The notes: generated by a model not told the origin, from the sequence alone. A DNA stretch of 64,000 bases from Bradyrhizobium tropiciagri (GCF_001189845.1 NZ_LFLZ01000015.1:62001-126000); one strand, 5' to 3'; positions 18,765 to 27,684 are shown, numbered from the stretch's first letter. Numbers and translations: made by a program.

Positions 18765-20306
18765 TCAGTGAATGGCCGCGTACATGATTTTGTCCTCGGT
18801 CGCATCAGCACGTGCCATTTCCTCAACGATTCGCCCGCCACGCGCGACCAGGATCCGATCCGAGATAGCCAAGATCTCCGGCAGATAGGAAGATATCACC
18901 ACGACCGCCTTGTTCTCCCGGGCCAGCTTGCGAATGGCCTGATGGATTTGCGGGATGGCGCTGACGTCGACACCGCGCGTCGGCTCGTCAAAAATGACCA
19001 CCGTCGGTTCCTGGGCCAGAGACTTTGCCACCACGACCTTCTGCTGGTTGCCGCCGGAATATTCCACGATCTTCAGCGTTCGCTTTAACGCCGAGATCGA
19101 AAGCGCCGAGATCCATCGATCGGCAATCCGCTTCATCTCGCGCGTAGAATAAAGGAACCGCTTGATACGTGGCGACGACAGATAGCCAAGATAGATATTC
19201 TGATCCACCGTCATCGTCTCAAAGAACCCGTCGACCTTGCGGTCCTCGGTAATATAGGCGATTCCATCGCGCACCGCCTGCCGTGGCACCCGGTAGCGGA
19301 CCGGCTTGTCCCGCAGATAGATCATCCCGCCGCGCAGGAAGTTGCGCTTGCGCGCGCCGCTGACGATTTGCGCGATCTCGGACCGTCCCGCTCCGACCAG
19401 CCCGAAAATACCGACGACTTCTCCGTTGAACACCGAAAACGACATGTTCTTGACGATGCTCCCCATCGTCACGTTCTCGACCGAAAGCACCTTCTCGCCG
19501 GGAGGTGAATGGGGCTTCGGCGCATCGGGATCAGCGCCGTGGGTCGCGTACTGCGCTGCGGTTTCCTCGCGGCCGACCATCATCCGCACCAGCGAGTCCC
19601 GGGTGACGTCCTTCGCCGGCACGGTGGCAACCAGCTTGCCATCCCGGAGCACGGTGATGCGATCGGCGATGTTCAGTGCCTCTTCCAGCGCGTGCGAGAT
19701 GAAGATGATCCCCGCGCCCTTCTCTTTCAGGGTATTGAGAAGATGAAACAGATGCTGCGTTTCTTCGGGCGTGAGCGATGCGGTCGGCTCGTCGAAGATG
19801 AAGACCTGGGCGTTGTGGCGGACAGCCCGCACGATCTCGACCATCTGCCGCTTGGCCGTTCCGAGGTTCTCCACCAGCACCAGCGGATCAACGTTGAAGT
19901 TCATCGATTGCAGCGACTGGGTCGCAGCGATGTTGATCTTGCTGTAGACCGTAACCCACTTCTCCATGCCGAGTTCGAGATTCTGCGCCACGGTCATCGA
20001 GGGCACCAGACTCGATTCCTGGTAGACCATCGCGACACCGCCCTCGAGCGCATCCTTTGGCGATGCGAACGAGACCTTGCGGCCCTGGATCATATAGTCG
20101 CCGGAGGTCAGCACGATCGCACCGGCAATCGCCTTGCAGAGCGTCGATTTTCCCGCGCCGTTCTCACCTAGCAATGCGTGGATTTCGCCCGGCCGCAGAT
20201 CGAAGTTGACGCCATCGATCGCGTGCAGGCCGCCATAGACTTTGCTGCCCTTGACCACCTGGAGCAGCGGGATTTCCGTCTGTTGTTGCGCCGGCATGGT
20301 GTTCAT
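18765..20306 (-). CDS. Sugar-type ABC importer ATPase with two ATPase modules (RbsA-like)
   Basis: 513 residues from ATG 20306, which overlaps the stop of the upstream beta-propeller gene (ATGA); the open frame to 20348 is not needed. Module 1 has Walker A GENGAGKST and Walker B VFIFDEPTASLTPEE. Module 2 has the degenerate loop GLVGAGRSEIAQ and VVIFDEPTRGVDV with signature YSGGNQQKVVVAKSL. This tandem layout defines the RbsA/MglA group serving simple-sugar importers. It would drive both permeases encoded upstream in the operon. Confidence 0.93.
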   Translation of the reverse strand: MNTMPAQQQTEIPLLQVVKGSKVYGGLHAIDGVNFDLRPGEIHALLGENGAGKSTLCKAIAGAIVLTSGDYMIQGRKVSFASPKDALEGGVAMVYQESSLVPSMTVAQNLELGMEKWVTVYSKINIAATQSLQSMNFNVDPLVLVENLGTAKRQMVEIVRAVRHNAQVFIFDEPTASLTPEETQHLFHLLNTLKEKGAGIIFISHALEEALNIADRITVLRDGKLVATVPAKDVTRDSLVRMMVGREETAAQYATHGADPDAPKPHSPPGEKVLSVENVTMGSIVKNMSFSVFNGEVVGIFGLVGAGRSEIAQIVSGARKRNFLRGGMIYLRDKPVRYRVPRQAVRDGIAYITEDRKVDGFFETMTVDQNIYLGYLSSPRIKRFLYSTREMKRIADRWISALSISALKRTLKIVEYSGGNQQKVVVAKSLAQEPTVVIFDEPTRGVDVSAIPQIHQAIRKLARENKAVVVISSYLPEILAISDRILVARGGRIVEEMARADATEDKIMYAAIH

Positions 20307-21421
20307 CCTTCTTCCGCGCCGCGACCGGCCGGCAGTTCGACGAGGCAATCGCGTCCCTTGGACACTGCCAGCACGCGCGAGCCGATCGGGCGGACGGTCG
20401 TGACGCCGTGGACACGGCCATCAACCCGGCTGTGCAACGTCTCTACCGCAAGTCCCCTGGTGTCGAGCCGGGCGACTAGGCCATACGAGCGCGGCGGTGC
20501 CCACGGCTTCTGGATGCCGAGCTTCTTGATACGCCCGATCTGAGTCGGCTCCCGCGGATTAAGACGACCGTCCAGCACCGGCCCGATCCAGAGCTCGGAC
20601 GGCACCGTCCGCATCATCTCATCGCAGAACGCCCGTTCGCGCAGGACGAATTCGGTCAATTGCGTGCGGAGCGCGAGGAAAGCCATCCAGACCTCTCCGT
20701 TCGGGCCGCAGCCGAGACGCGCCGGATAGCCGGTATAATTCTTGACGATCACGCGCCTGCCTTCGCCTGCGCGCGAAAAAGCGCTCAAGCGGTGAGCCCA
20801 GGACTCGGCGACCCACACCTCGCCGCCGTCGGGAGACACGGCCACGCCGAGTGGCCAGGCGAGCTTGTCCGCGCGCACGCTCACATTACCGAGCGAGGGA
20901 TTGCACGCAATGAGACGACCCGACGGGGCTCGGTTTTCCATCAGGTCGGCGAGCCATAGGTCAGGTCTGTTGTTGCGCGAGCCGTCGGTCAAATAGATCG
21001 CGCCGTCGGGCGCGACCGTCACCGATAATGGACAGGCGATCTTCTCTCCACCGACACTTTCGAGCTTGCCGGTGATCTCTCCAGCTGGGGAGAGCGCCAC
21101 CAAACCCACGCCGGAGACGCATGCGAGCAACCTGCCGACCGGCGTGCAGGCAAGGCCGCCGACCGGACCGTCGAGCGTTGCGAATACCGTGCGCTTGTTG
21201 AAATCGTCCCCGGTGCAACGCAGGATGCGGTTGCCGGTCGAGACGTAGAGCGCGCCGTCCTGCCCGAGCACAATGTCGTCCGGTCGTTCGATCTCGTCGC
21301 CGAGCTGGCGGGCCTGATCGAGCCGCTGGTTCGGAGAGAACGCGCCGTCGAGCACGGGAATGACATGAAGCTCGCGGTTCGGAAACAACACGCGGTCGAT
21401 GATATCGCCGAGCAGAGACAT
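20303..21421 (-). CDS. SMP-30/strictosidine synthase-like beta-propeller protein
   Basis: 372 residues, no signal peptide visible, so probably cytoplasmic. Repeated blade-like units are seen: PDDIVLGQDGALYVSTG, CPLSVTVAPDGAIYLTDG, WPLGVAVSPDGGEVWVAES and RLGCGPNGEVWMAF, as in lactonase/strictosidine synthase-like six-bladed propellers. The closest relative in the window is the C-terminal half of the next gene, so the two arose by duplication. Lactonases hydrolyse sugar lactones; that activity is plausible next to a sugar-type importer but not shown. Its start is three bases after the stop of the fusion gene. Confidence 0.85.
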   Translation of the reverse strand: MSLLGDIIDRVLFPNRELHVIPVLDGAFSPNQRLDQARQLGDEIERPDDIVLGQDGALYVSTGNRILRCTGDDFNKRTVFATLDGPVGGLACTPVGRLLACVSGVGLVALSPAGEITGKLESVGGEKIACPLSVTVAPDGAIYLTDGSRNNRPDLWLADLMENRAPSGRLIACNPSLGNVSVRADKLAWPLGVAVSPDGGEVWVAESWAHRLSAFSRAGEGRRVIVKNYTGYPARLGCGPNGEVWMAFLALRTQLTEFVLRERAFCDEMMRTVPSELWIGPVLDGRLNPREPTQIGRIKKLGIQKPWAPPRSYGLVARLDTRGLAVETLHSRVDGRVHGVTTVRPIGSRVLAVSKGRDCLVELPAGRGAEEG

Positions 21422-21424
21422 GGC

Positions 21425-23536
21425 TTAGGCCCCTCCCCAATAGGACTTGTGCGCTTCCCAGGTCGGATCAGCGTCCTGCAGGTGGACACGGCCGATGCGG
21501 TTGTTCTCGAGACCGCCGATATAGAGATAGCCCTTGTGCTCGCGGACCGATGTGATGGTCGGATGCGAAAGCCCACCTGGATCCCAGAGCGATTCCGTCA
21601 CCACGCCATTGTCGTCGAACTTGACCACACAGCCGTAGTTGATGCCCGGGCACAGCCACTCGTCTGGCGGAATTTGCTTGACCATGCGGGTGCGGAAGAC
21701 AGGGTTGCGCATCGCAAGGTCATAGACCGGCGTGCGCAGGCCGACGAAGGCAAGCCAATACTTGCCGTCGGAAGCGCGGTTGATGTTGTCGCAATAACCC
21801 GGAAGGTTGTCGATCAGGACTTCGCTGGTGCCTGCCTTCGGACCGGCGATCCAGTAGCGGTTGATCTGGCAGAGCCAGGTGCTCGCCCATAGCACAGACT
21901 GACCGTCATGCGAGATGCAGATCCCGTTGGGAAACGTCAGGTTCTTGAGAACAGTCCTGGTTGTTCCGGTTTTCGGATCGTGGCAGATCAGCCGCCCGTT
22001 GCCGCGTCCCTCAAAGCCGTCGAGCGCCCAGTCGGTCAGTTCGTAGCGGGTCGAGGCCTCACTGAAATAGATCCTGCCGTCGGGCGCAACGTCGAGATCA
22101 TCAGCGAGATAGAGCCGCGAATCGTCCTTGAGGCGTGTCCGGGTGCGCGTGGTTCGGTCAGTGACCTTGAAGACCGAACGATCGGGCTTCACGCCGTAAA
22201 CACCCATGCCCGCGATGCAGACAAGGAGGTTCTGATCTCGATCGAACGCCAGCCCAAGCGGCCGGCCGCCGATGCGCGCGAACTCCTCACGGACGGTATA
22301 GTCCGGTGCGAGAAAGCGGATGATCGAGCCGTTGCGGTTGACGGTGTAGAGATTGTCCCTGCGGTCGAGGATGATGTCTTCCGGGCCCTCGATCATGTTG
22401 AGGGCGATCGCTTCCGCGTTCTTCAGGCGGTCATTCTCCGCGAACGGAGTGCCGCTGCCACGCTCGACCGACGGTGGCGGCTCAAAATCAACCCAGCTCG
22501 GTGTGACGTATACCTTTTGCAGCACCTTGCCCTTGTTCTTGACCCACTTCACGTTGAAGCCCACCGCGAGCAGCAGGATGATGCCGATGATGGCGGTCGT
22601 CAGGTTGCCGGAGATGCCCAGCCGTACCATGCCGCTGGTGAGCATGAAGATGATCGCCGCGCCCATGACGGCGCGCGCGATGGTGCCGCGGCCGCCGGCC
22701 AGGCTGATGCCGCCGAGAACCACCGCGGCCAGCGCGTTGATCTCCCAGCCCACGCCGGTGTCGGTGCCCGAGCTGCTCTGCCGCGCGGCATAGAGAATCC
22801 CCGCCAGTGCCGAGATCGCCCCCGACATCACATAGGCCGAGAACAATACGCGCTTGACGTTGACACCGGCGTGGCGCGCCGCCTTGCGGCTCGACCCGAC
22901 CGCCATGATGTGGACACCGGGCTTGATGCGGGTGAGAAAGAAGTGCGTTCCGACGGCGAGCAGGATCAACACCAGCATGTTGAAGGGAATGCCAAGAACC
23001 CTGCCGGATCCCATGAAATCCCAGGTACTGGAACCGCTGTCGATGCTTGCGAGTTCATTCGTGAACGCGACCGTCACCTTGTTGTAGGCGGCGCGGACGA
23101 TGATGAGGACGACCAGCGTGGTCAGGAACGGGCGGGTCTTGCCGTAGGCGATCAAGCCGCCGTTGATCGCGCCCATCACCGCACCGAACAGCACGACAAG
23201 TACGAACGTCACCGGCAGCGGCAGCCCAATAATGAGATAAAGATAGAGCGCGAGGAAGTTCGACATCGCGAACACAGCGCCGACCGACAGATCGATGCCG
23301 CCTGACAGCACGGAAAACGCCATCGCGACCGCGACCATCCCCTGCTCCGCGAAATTCCGCATCAGCTCCTGAAGGCTGCCCGCCGTCAGGTAGCGCGGGA
23401 TCATCACCGCGAATGCCAGGAAAACCGCGATCGTCAGTGTGAATGGAATGATCGGCTCCATCCACCGCTTTTCAAGCAGCTCGCCCAGGAACAACTGGGG
23501 CGAATGGCGATGCCAGGCTCGTTGCAGGCTTTTCAT
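21425..23536 (-). CDS. Fusion of sugar-type ABC permease with C-terminal SMP-30-like beta-propeller
   Basis: 703 residues from ATG 23536 (the frame is open to 23608 but homology begins after MKSLQRAWHRHSPQL). Residues about 25-330 are an RbsC-like permease: GMVAVAMAFSVLSGGIDLSVG, LGGISLAGGRGTIARAVMGA and several membrane helices. Residues about 385-700 form a beta-propeller with GPEDIILDRRDNLYTVNRNG, LYLADDLDVAPDGRIYFSEAS and FPNGICISHDGQSVLWAST. The junction is VKWVKNKGKVLQKV, so the propeller would face the cytoplasm if the permease has the usual topology. I recall similar fusions from related bacteria; the function of the joined part is unknown. Confidence 0.88.
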   Translation of the reverse strand: MKSLQRAWHRHSPQLFLGELLEKRWMEPIIPFTLTIAVFLAFAVMIPRYLTAGSLQELMRNFAEQGMVAVAMAFSVLSGGIDLSVGAVFAMSNFLALYLYLIIGLPLPVTFVLVVLFGAVMGAINGGLIAYGKTRPFLTTLVVLIIVRAAYNKVTVAFTNELASIDSGSSTWDFMGSGRVLGIPFNMLVLILLAVGTHFFLTRIKPGVHIMAVGSSRKAARHAGVNVKRVLFSAYVMSGAISALAGILYAARQSSSGTDTGVGWEINALAAVVLGGISLAGGRGTIARAVMGAAIIFMLTSGMVRLGISGNLTTAIIGIILLLAVGFNVKWVKNKGKVLQKVYVTPSWVDFEPPPSVERGSGTPFAENDRLKNAEAIALNMIEGPEDIILDRRDNLYTVNRNGSIIRFLAPDYTVREEFARIGGRPLGLAFDRDQNLLVCIAGMGVYGVKPDRSVFKVTDRTTRTRTRLKDDSRLYLADDLDVAPDGRIYFSEASTRYELTDWALDGFEGRGNGRLICHDPKTGTTRTVLKNLTFPNGICISHDGQSVLWASTWLCQINRYWIAGPKAGTSEVLIDNLPGYCDNINRASDGKYWLAFVGLRTPVYDLAMRNPVFRTRMVKQIPPDEWLCPGINYGCVVKFDDNGVVTESLWDPGGLSHPTITSVREHKGYLYIGGLENNRIGRVHLQDADPTWEAHKSYWGGA

Positions 23537-23618
23537 CAACAGACTCCAGCGGGTTCGGCGCGGACGGGGGCCGAACGGCGGGACGACGCAGGGAATGGGG
23601 ATCGGCAATTCCGGCCTG

Positions 23619-23640
23619 CCCGCGCCGCAGTGGGCGCGGG
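23619..23640 (-). terminator. Hairpin between binding-protein and permease genes (attenuator-like)
   Basis: An 8-bp perfect GC stem (CCCGCGCC / GGCGCGGG) with a short loop lies 12 bases after the stop of the binding-protein gene. There is no U-run, so partial termination or mRNA stabilisation, which would raise binding-protein levels over permease, is more likely than full termination. Confidence 0.5.
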
Positions 23641-23652
23641 CGCCGAAACGAC

Positions 23653-24675
23653 TTACTTCGCGCCCTTCGGGATGCTGAAGCAGTACATGCGGTCGTCCTT
23701 CGACTTCACCCAGGCGGGGGTCGTGTAATAGGCGGTGTTCTTCGCACCCGGCTTGTCGCCGCTCTGCAAGAGCGCGATCACCGCATCGGCAATGGTCTGC
23801 CCCTGCACGTCAGCGCGATACGACAGGTTCGCGGAGAACGCGCCTTGCTCGAGGAGATCGCAATCCGCGGGTTGGCCGTCGCTGGCGACGAACACCTTCA
23901 CCTTATCGCCCATGTTGGCCGCCTTGAGCGCCTGCGCCGCGCCTGCCGTCTGCGGTCCCCAGACGCTGAGGATGCCGCACAGCTTGGGATGCTGCTGCAA
24001 CACGGTCGTCGTGATATCGCCGGCCTTGTTGGCGTCCCAGCTAGTCGGCTGCGACGACACGACCTTGATCGAGGGATCGGTCTTGAACACCTCCATCGCG
24101 CCGTTCTTCATGTCGAGCGAATAGGCCGCGGTCGCCTCGCCTTCGAGGATCGCGATTTCGCCTGAGCCCTTGCCGCCGCCGCACTGATTGATAACCTCGC
24201 GCGCGATCTTGGTGCCGAGATCCTTGGCATCGACGCCGACATAGGCGTCGGTCAGCGTATTCGACGCCATGTTGACCTGCACAACATAGATCCCCGCGTC
24301 CATCGCACGCTTCAGCTCCTTGGCAAGCAGCGTGACGTTCGGATTTTGCACCACGATCACGTCGGGCTTTTCATTGATGTAGTCGCTGACGGTCTGAAGC
24401 TGGACGTCGGACTTGAAATTTGCATCGCGCGTGACGAGCTTGATGCCGTAATCGTCGAAACGATCCTTCATCACGCGCGTCCATTCGGATTCCAGAACGC
24501 CCATCCAGACCGGCGACCAGGCGACCGTCTTGCCTTTGAGTGCCTTGTCGAATTTCTCGCGCAACTGGTCGCGCGGCCCGGCAGCCTGCGATGGCGCCGC
24601 CACTAGAGCGGCGGTCGCCACGATCGCCGCCAGTCCGATGCCGGCAAGCGCCTTCCTGTGCACCGATTTCGTCAT
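23653..24675 (-). CDS. Periplasmic sugar-type substrate-binding protein (RbsB/XylF-like)
   Basis: 340 residues from ATG 24675, preceded by GGGGAGGAA. A Sec signal peptide is clear: a basic start (MTKSVHRKALAG), a hydrophobic core and cleavage after APSQA-AGP. The mature part has the type-I periplasmic fold of simple-sugar binders (KPDVIVVQNPNVTLLAKEL, DAYVGVDAKDLGTKIA, CGILSVWGPQTAGAAQAL). Binds the ligand for the two permeases on either side. Three or more cysteines (NQCGGG, KLCGIL, DCDLL) might form disulphides. The ligand is not evident and need not be a sugar. Confidence 0.92.
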   Translation of the reverse strand: MTKSVHRKALAGIGLAAIVATAALVAAPSQAAGPRDQLREKFDKALKGKTVAWSPVWMGVLESEWTRVMKDRFDDYGIKLVTRDANFKSDVQLQTVSDYINEKPDVIVVQNPNVTLLAKELKRAMDAGIYVVQVNMASNTLTDAYVGVDAKDLGTKIAREVINQCGGGKGSGEIAILEGEATAAYSLDMKNGAMEVFKTDPSIKVVSSQPTSWDANKAGDITTTVLQQHPKLCGILSVWGPQTAGAAQALKAANMGDKVKVFVASDGQPADCDLLEQGAFSANLSYRADVQGQTIADAVIALLQSGDKPGAKNTAYYTTPAWVKSKDDRMYCFSIPKGAK

Positions 24676-24734
24676 GTCTATTCCTCCCCTTTTATGTCGG
24701 CCGACTGTTGCGGCCTGTTGATGGAAGCCGAGCG

Positions 24735-25721
24735 TCAATCACCCTGCTTCGACGTCTCCTCGTCGCGCGGATGCAGTCGGGAATCGAGCAGGATCGCGAT
24801 CAGCAGCACGATTCCCTTGACGATGTTCTGGGTCTGCACGTCCATATCCATGATGGTCATGCCGTTCAGCAACACGCCGATCAGCAAGGTTCCGGCGATG
24901 ACGCTCATCACGTTGCCGCGGCCGCCGACGAGGCTGACGCCGCCGAGAACGACAACCATGATGACGTCGAAAATGATGGTCGATTCCGCGACCTGGAGAT
25001 GCATCAGCGCCGTCTGCGCGACCATCACGACGCCACCGATGTAGCCGATCGCAGCGCACAGCGCGTATTCGATCATGGTCAGCGGACGGGTGGGCAGTCC
25101 GGTCTGACGCGCGGCGTCGGGATTATCACCATGGGCATAGACGAAGCGCCCGATCACGGTGCGCGACAGAAAGAGATGCACGACGACCGCAGTGGCCGCG
25201 AAGATCAGGATCGAGATTGGGACGCCGCCCCAGACATTTCCGCCAAGCCGCAGGAATTCGTCGTGCCCCTTGGAAAGATATACGACATAGTGCTGCACTG
25301 CGGTGGTGCGTACGACCCCCAACACCGCAAGACTCGACGCCAGCGTCGTCAGCAGCGGCGGCATCTCGATCACCGAGATCAGAAACCCGTTCAGGAAGCC
25401 GATGGCGATCGCCATCACGAAGCCGATAAACAGCGCGACTGGCGTCGCATAACCCGAATTCATCAGAATTATCGCGATCGCAGTGGAGGCGGCGAAGGAG
25501 GCGACTTGCGACAGGTCGAGTCCGCGTCCAATCACAACGACCGCCATGCCGAGCGCGAGAATGCCGAGGATCGAAATGTTGCGCGCCAGCGCGAACAGAT
25601 TGCCGAGCGTCAGGAAGCCATTCAGGAAGATCGAAAAAACGACGATCAGGGCCGCGCACATCGCCAAGACGGCCGTTGTCTGTGTCAATTTCGGCCCGCG
25701 CGCTCCCGAACTGCCGGTCAC
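24735..25721 (-). CDS. Sugar-type ABC importer permease (RbsC-like)
   Basis: 328 residues from GTG 25721. Typical RbsC features: GILALGMAVVVIGRGLDLSQVA, GFVMAIAIGFLNGFLI, and VVLGGVSLVGGRGNVMSVIAGTLLIG with about eight to ten membrane helices. It is the first gene of the long minus-strand operon and would form a heterodimer with the permease half of the fusion protein. Its ribosome site (GGGAGG) lies inside an inverted repeat just upstream. Confidence 0.92.
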   Translation of the reverse strand: MTGSSGARGPKLTQTTAVLAMCAALIVVFSIFLNGFLTLGNLFALARNISILGILALGMAVVVIGRGLDLSQVASFAASTAIAIILMNSGYATPVALFIGFVMAIAIGFLNGFLISVIEMPPLLTTLASSLAVLGVVRTTAVQHYVVYLSKGHDEFLRLGGNVWGGVPISILIFAATAVVVHLFLSRTVIGRFVYAHGDNPDAARQTGLPTRPLTMIEYALCAAIGYIGGVVMVAQTALMHLQVAESTIIFDVIMVVVLGGVSLVGGRGNVMSVIAGTLLIGVLLNGMTIMDMDVQTQNIVKGIVLLIAILLDSRLHPRDEETSKQGD

Positions 25722-25726
25722 GGGAT

Positions 25727-25755
25727 CCTCCCAGGTTAGTTTTTATTCTGGGAGG
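25727..25755 (-). promoter_or_regulatory. Inverted repeat enclosing the ribosome-binding site of the operon's first gene
   Basis: Perfect 8-base arms (CCTCCCAG / CTGGGAGG) are spaced by 13 bases. On the minus-strand mRNA the second arm holds the GGGAGG that should bind the ribosome for the GTG start at 25721. The repeat could hide the ribosome site in a hairpin, or serve as a regulator operator. Both readings are inference. Confidence 0.5.
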
Positions 25756-25766
25756 AAACTGAGCAC

Positions 25767-25956
25767 AATGTATCCAAAAGTCAACGCCTGCATCCAAACA
25801 TTGGGCGACGAGCTTCTTGCGAAGGAATAACGCGCTGTAGCAAAAGTAATAAGATAATATTTTCAGTTTATTACGCCAAGCAATCGCGATATTCGCAACA
25901 TCTTCACGTGGCTCATTCCGGCAGTTGAGAGCCAAAATGGACGAATTGGATACATT
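25767..25956. promoter_or_regulatory. Three TGTATCCAA-like elements upstream of the long operon
   Basis: AATGTATCCAAAA at 25767-25779, TGCATCCAAA at 25789-25798 and the inverted ATTGGATACATT at 25945-25956. Copies 1 and 3 form an inverted pair about 165 bases apart. As the operon encodes an FCD-type GntR regulator, which binds short palindromes of this size, these are candidate operator half-sites. The rest of this stretch is AT-rich for this genome, fitting a promoter region. Confidence 0.4.
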
Positions 25957-26237
25957 CGATGTTAAGCCGAGCCGAGCGTGAGGCTGTCAAGCTGAGATGG
26001 ATGTCGCCCCTCGGGGTGGCGCGGCGAGGTCGCCAGTCATGCGGGAATCTGTTGCACGTGATTATGGAACGCGCACCGCCGCTCAACACGCCACGAACGC
26101 GAATCTTGATAGCGACTTCCAAAGACGCATTGCGTCTACTTCGCGCCCGGTAACTGCGGCCGCAATTGCCAGGCGCTATTGGGTCCGACCTATCGACGGA
26201 CGGAGCCCATCGGCACAGCTGGACGTCTGCTTGTGGT

Positions 26238-26280
26238 GCGCTCGGAGGGCGTTCGCATTTTCTGTGATTTCAATCGCTTA
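26238..26280. repeat. 43-bp imperfect repeat, copy 2
   Basis: Direct copy of the element at 14372-14414, sharing GCGCTCGGAGGGC and GTGATTTCAAT in the same order and spacing. It lies beyond the 5' end of the long operon, so the two copies bracket that block of about 12 kb. The rest of 25957-26863 shows no convincing gene; its short open frames lack ribosome sites and resemble nothing I know. Confidence 0.5.
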
Positions 26281-26863
26281 TCCCTACGATGAAGAAGCAG
26301 AGGTTCATATCAACCTTGTAGGAGCCTTTCAGCTCCCATTGCCGACCCTTACGTCCCGAACGTAGTAAGCGATCGAAAAAATCAACAAAATCAATGAAGC
26401 TTGATCCTGATTGACCACCGTTATCGCTGTTTGTTCACGTCGGTGGTTGGCGTCTGATGCCGGGCTCGCAGAGTGAGTTGAGGGTCGTGGTCGACTTCCT
26501 GCTCAGACCGTCAACGGGGCCGCCTCGGTAGCCTCGGAAGTCGGCCAGGGTTGAATGGTAGTATGGGCGGAGCTGGCACCGGCAATCGGGATGCGTGTGA
26601 TCATACCGGCTAAAACCGAGACGCTCCGACAAGGCGGTTGAAGGAGATGCCTGCTATCGCGCGGCTTCGCCATCCATTACGACGCGGCCGTTCTCAGGGA
26701 CGCCCATCAAGCAAGGGGTAACCAGCGTTGTCCGCGCCGGGGCGGATCGACGTCGTGGCGCGAAAATCGCCGCAGGGAGCATGACTCCCGACGGCGTTTT
26801 CCAAGGGCAGCAAGCATTGAGGCCGGATTTGGACACGGAACTCACAGATGCAGGCGCACTAGC

Positions 26864-27043
26864 TTAGCCAGGCGGAAGGTAGCCGCCCGGTTTTAGATCC
26901 TTCACCATCGCAAGATTCTTATCGATGGCCGACAGCAGCTTGTCGAACGCATTTCCTGGAATACTGACTGGGCTCGACGGCTTGCCCCCCGAAACGGCTC
27001 CCAGCTCGTCGGCTGACAGTTCACGAATGCTCGTCAACTTCAT
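26864..27043 (-). CDS. Double-glycine leader peptide A (bacteriocin-like precursor, 59 aa)
   Basis: Start ATG 27043 has an excellent AGGAGG eight bases upstream; the longer open frame to 27238 is ignored. The leader MKLTSIRELSADELGAVSGG ends in the Gly-Gly processing site of C39 peptidases, with the usual hydrophobic/acidic pattern (LSADEL..V.GG). The core of 39 residues (KPSSPVSIPGNAFDKLL... to GGYLPPG) is without cysteine and has an amphipathic middle (FDKLLSAIDKNLAMVKDL). It is expected to be cut and exported by the peptidase-ABC protein at 31757. A CRP-like palindrome lies 74 bases upstream of the start. Antimicrobial activity is inferred, not shown. Confidence 0.82.
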   Translation of the reverse strand: MKLTSIRELSADELGAVSGGKPSSPVSIPGNAFDKLLSAIDKNLAMVKDLKPGGYLPPG

Positions 27044-27117
27044 TTGCTTTCCTCCTGTTGCCGGCGGCGACATTGCCACCTGGTGCAGGATGGATACGAA
27101 CTCCAAGCGACGGCTGC

Positions 27118-27133
27118 TGTGACGTGCGTCACA
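27118..27133 (-). promoter_or_regulatory. CRP/FNR-like operator upstream of peptide A
   Basis: TGTGACGTGCGTCACA, a perfect TGTGA-N6-TCACA palindrome, 74 bases before the start codon of peptide A. It matches the classic CRP consensus. Related sites stand before four other peptide genes in the window. Confidence 0.75.
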
Positions 27134-27398
27134 TGCGTAAAATCGACGCTGACCACTGGCGCTCATTTGGAGCCGCTCGTCTACCGAACGAATGATCGAG
27201 CCTCGCTTGCCACAAGCCGTGCGGATAAACGGGGGCAACTTGCATCAGAAACGACCTCGCCCATGTCCAGCAAACGCGACCAGACCGACGGCGTCATGAC
27301 GAAGGGCCTATCCTATCGGTCCGATCAAACCTCCCTTTAGCGCACCAGACCTCCGCCTTCTTGCGCCACTTCAACGCTAGCTCGCGACGACCAAGAAC

Positions 27399-27414
27399 CG
27401 TGACTTTAGTCACG
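27399..27414 (+). promoter_or_regulatory. CRP/FNR-like operator upstream of peptide B
   Basis: CGTGACTTTAGTCACG, a perfect palindrome of the GTGA-N6-TCAC type, 72 bases before the start of peptide B. A second palindrome, GATGAAC-N5-GTTCATC at 27449-27467, lies between it and the ribosome site. Confidence 0.72.
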
Positions 27415-27486
27415 CGAAAGAGGATCTCAGCTGTCATGCTCGCAACTCGATGAACGCGGTGTTCATCACAGCAAGGGAGTACGAAT

Positions 27487-27684
27487 ATGATCGACGAGTT
27501 GAATGACGCCGAACTCGGTCTCGTCAGCGGCGGTCTGCAGGACGGTTATCAGTTCTGCCCGAATGGACCGGCAGGAACCGGTGTGTATCCGTCGTATGTA
27601 AATTGCGATGGGCTTACAAATCGACAGGTTTACGGCGCCTTCTTCGACGGCTTCAACAAGACATCAGGCCAGCCGCCTATTTGA
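27487..27684 (+). CDS. Double-glycine leader peptide B (bacteriocin-like precursor, 65 aa)
   Basis: Starts at ATG 27487 after AAGGGAG. The short leader MIDELNDAELGLVSGG keeps the EL..AEL..V.GG pattern. The 49-residue core is rich in Gly, Asn, Tyr and Phe and has two cysteines (QFCPNG and VNCDG) that could form a disulphide. It is transcribed away from peptide A, each with its own operator, so the 26.9-27.7 kb stretch is a divergent pair. Export by the NHLM-type transporter is expected. Confidence 0.8.
   Translation: MIDELNDAELGLVSGGLQDGYQFCPNGPAGTGVYPSYVNCDGLTNRQVYGAFFDGFNKTSGQPPI

Noticed and set aside
21908..23305. 465-codon plus-strand open frame
   Set aside because: Antisense shadow of the permease-propeller fusion; its composition is Arg/Asp/His-rich and no ribosome site precedes it. 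The same holds for the long plus-strand frames at 16324-17715 and 24540-25739.
26435..26845. Two minus-strand frames of 62-65 codons upstream of peptide A
   Set aside because: No GG leader, no ribosome site and no similarity known to me; probably degraded DNA.
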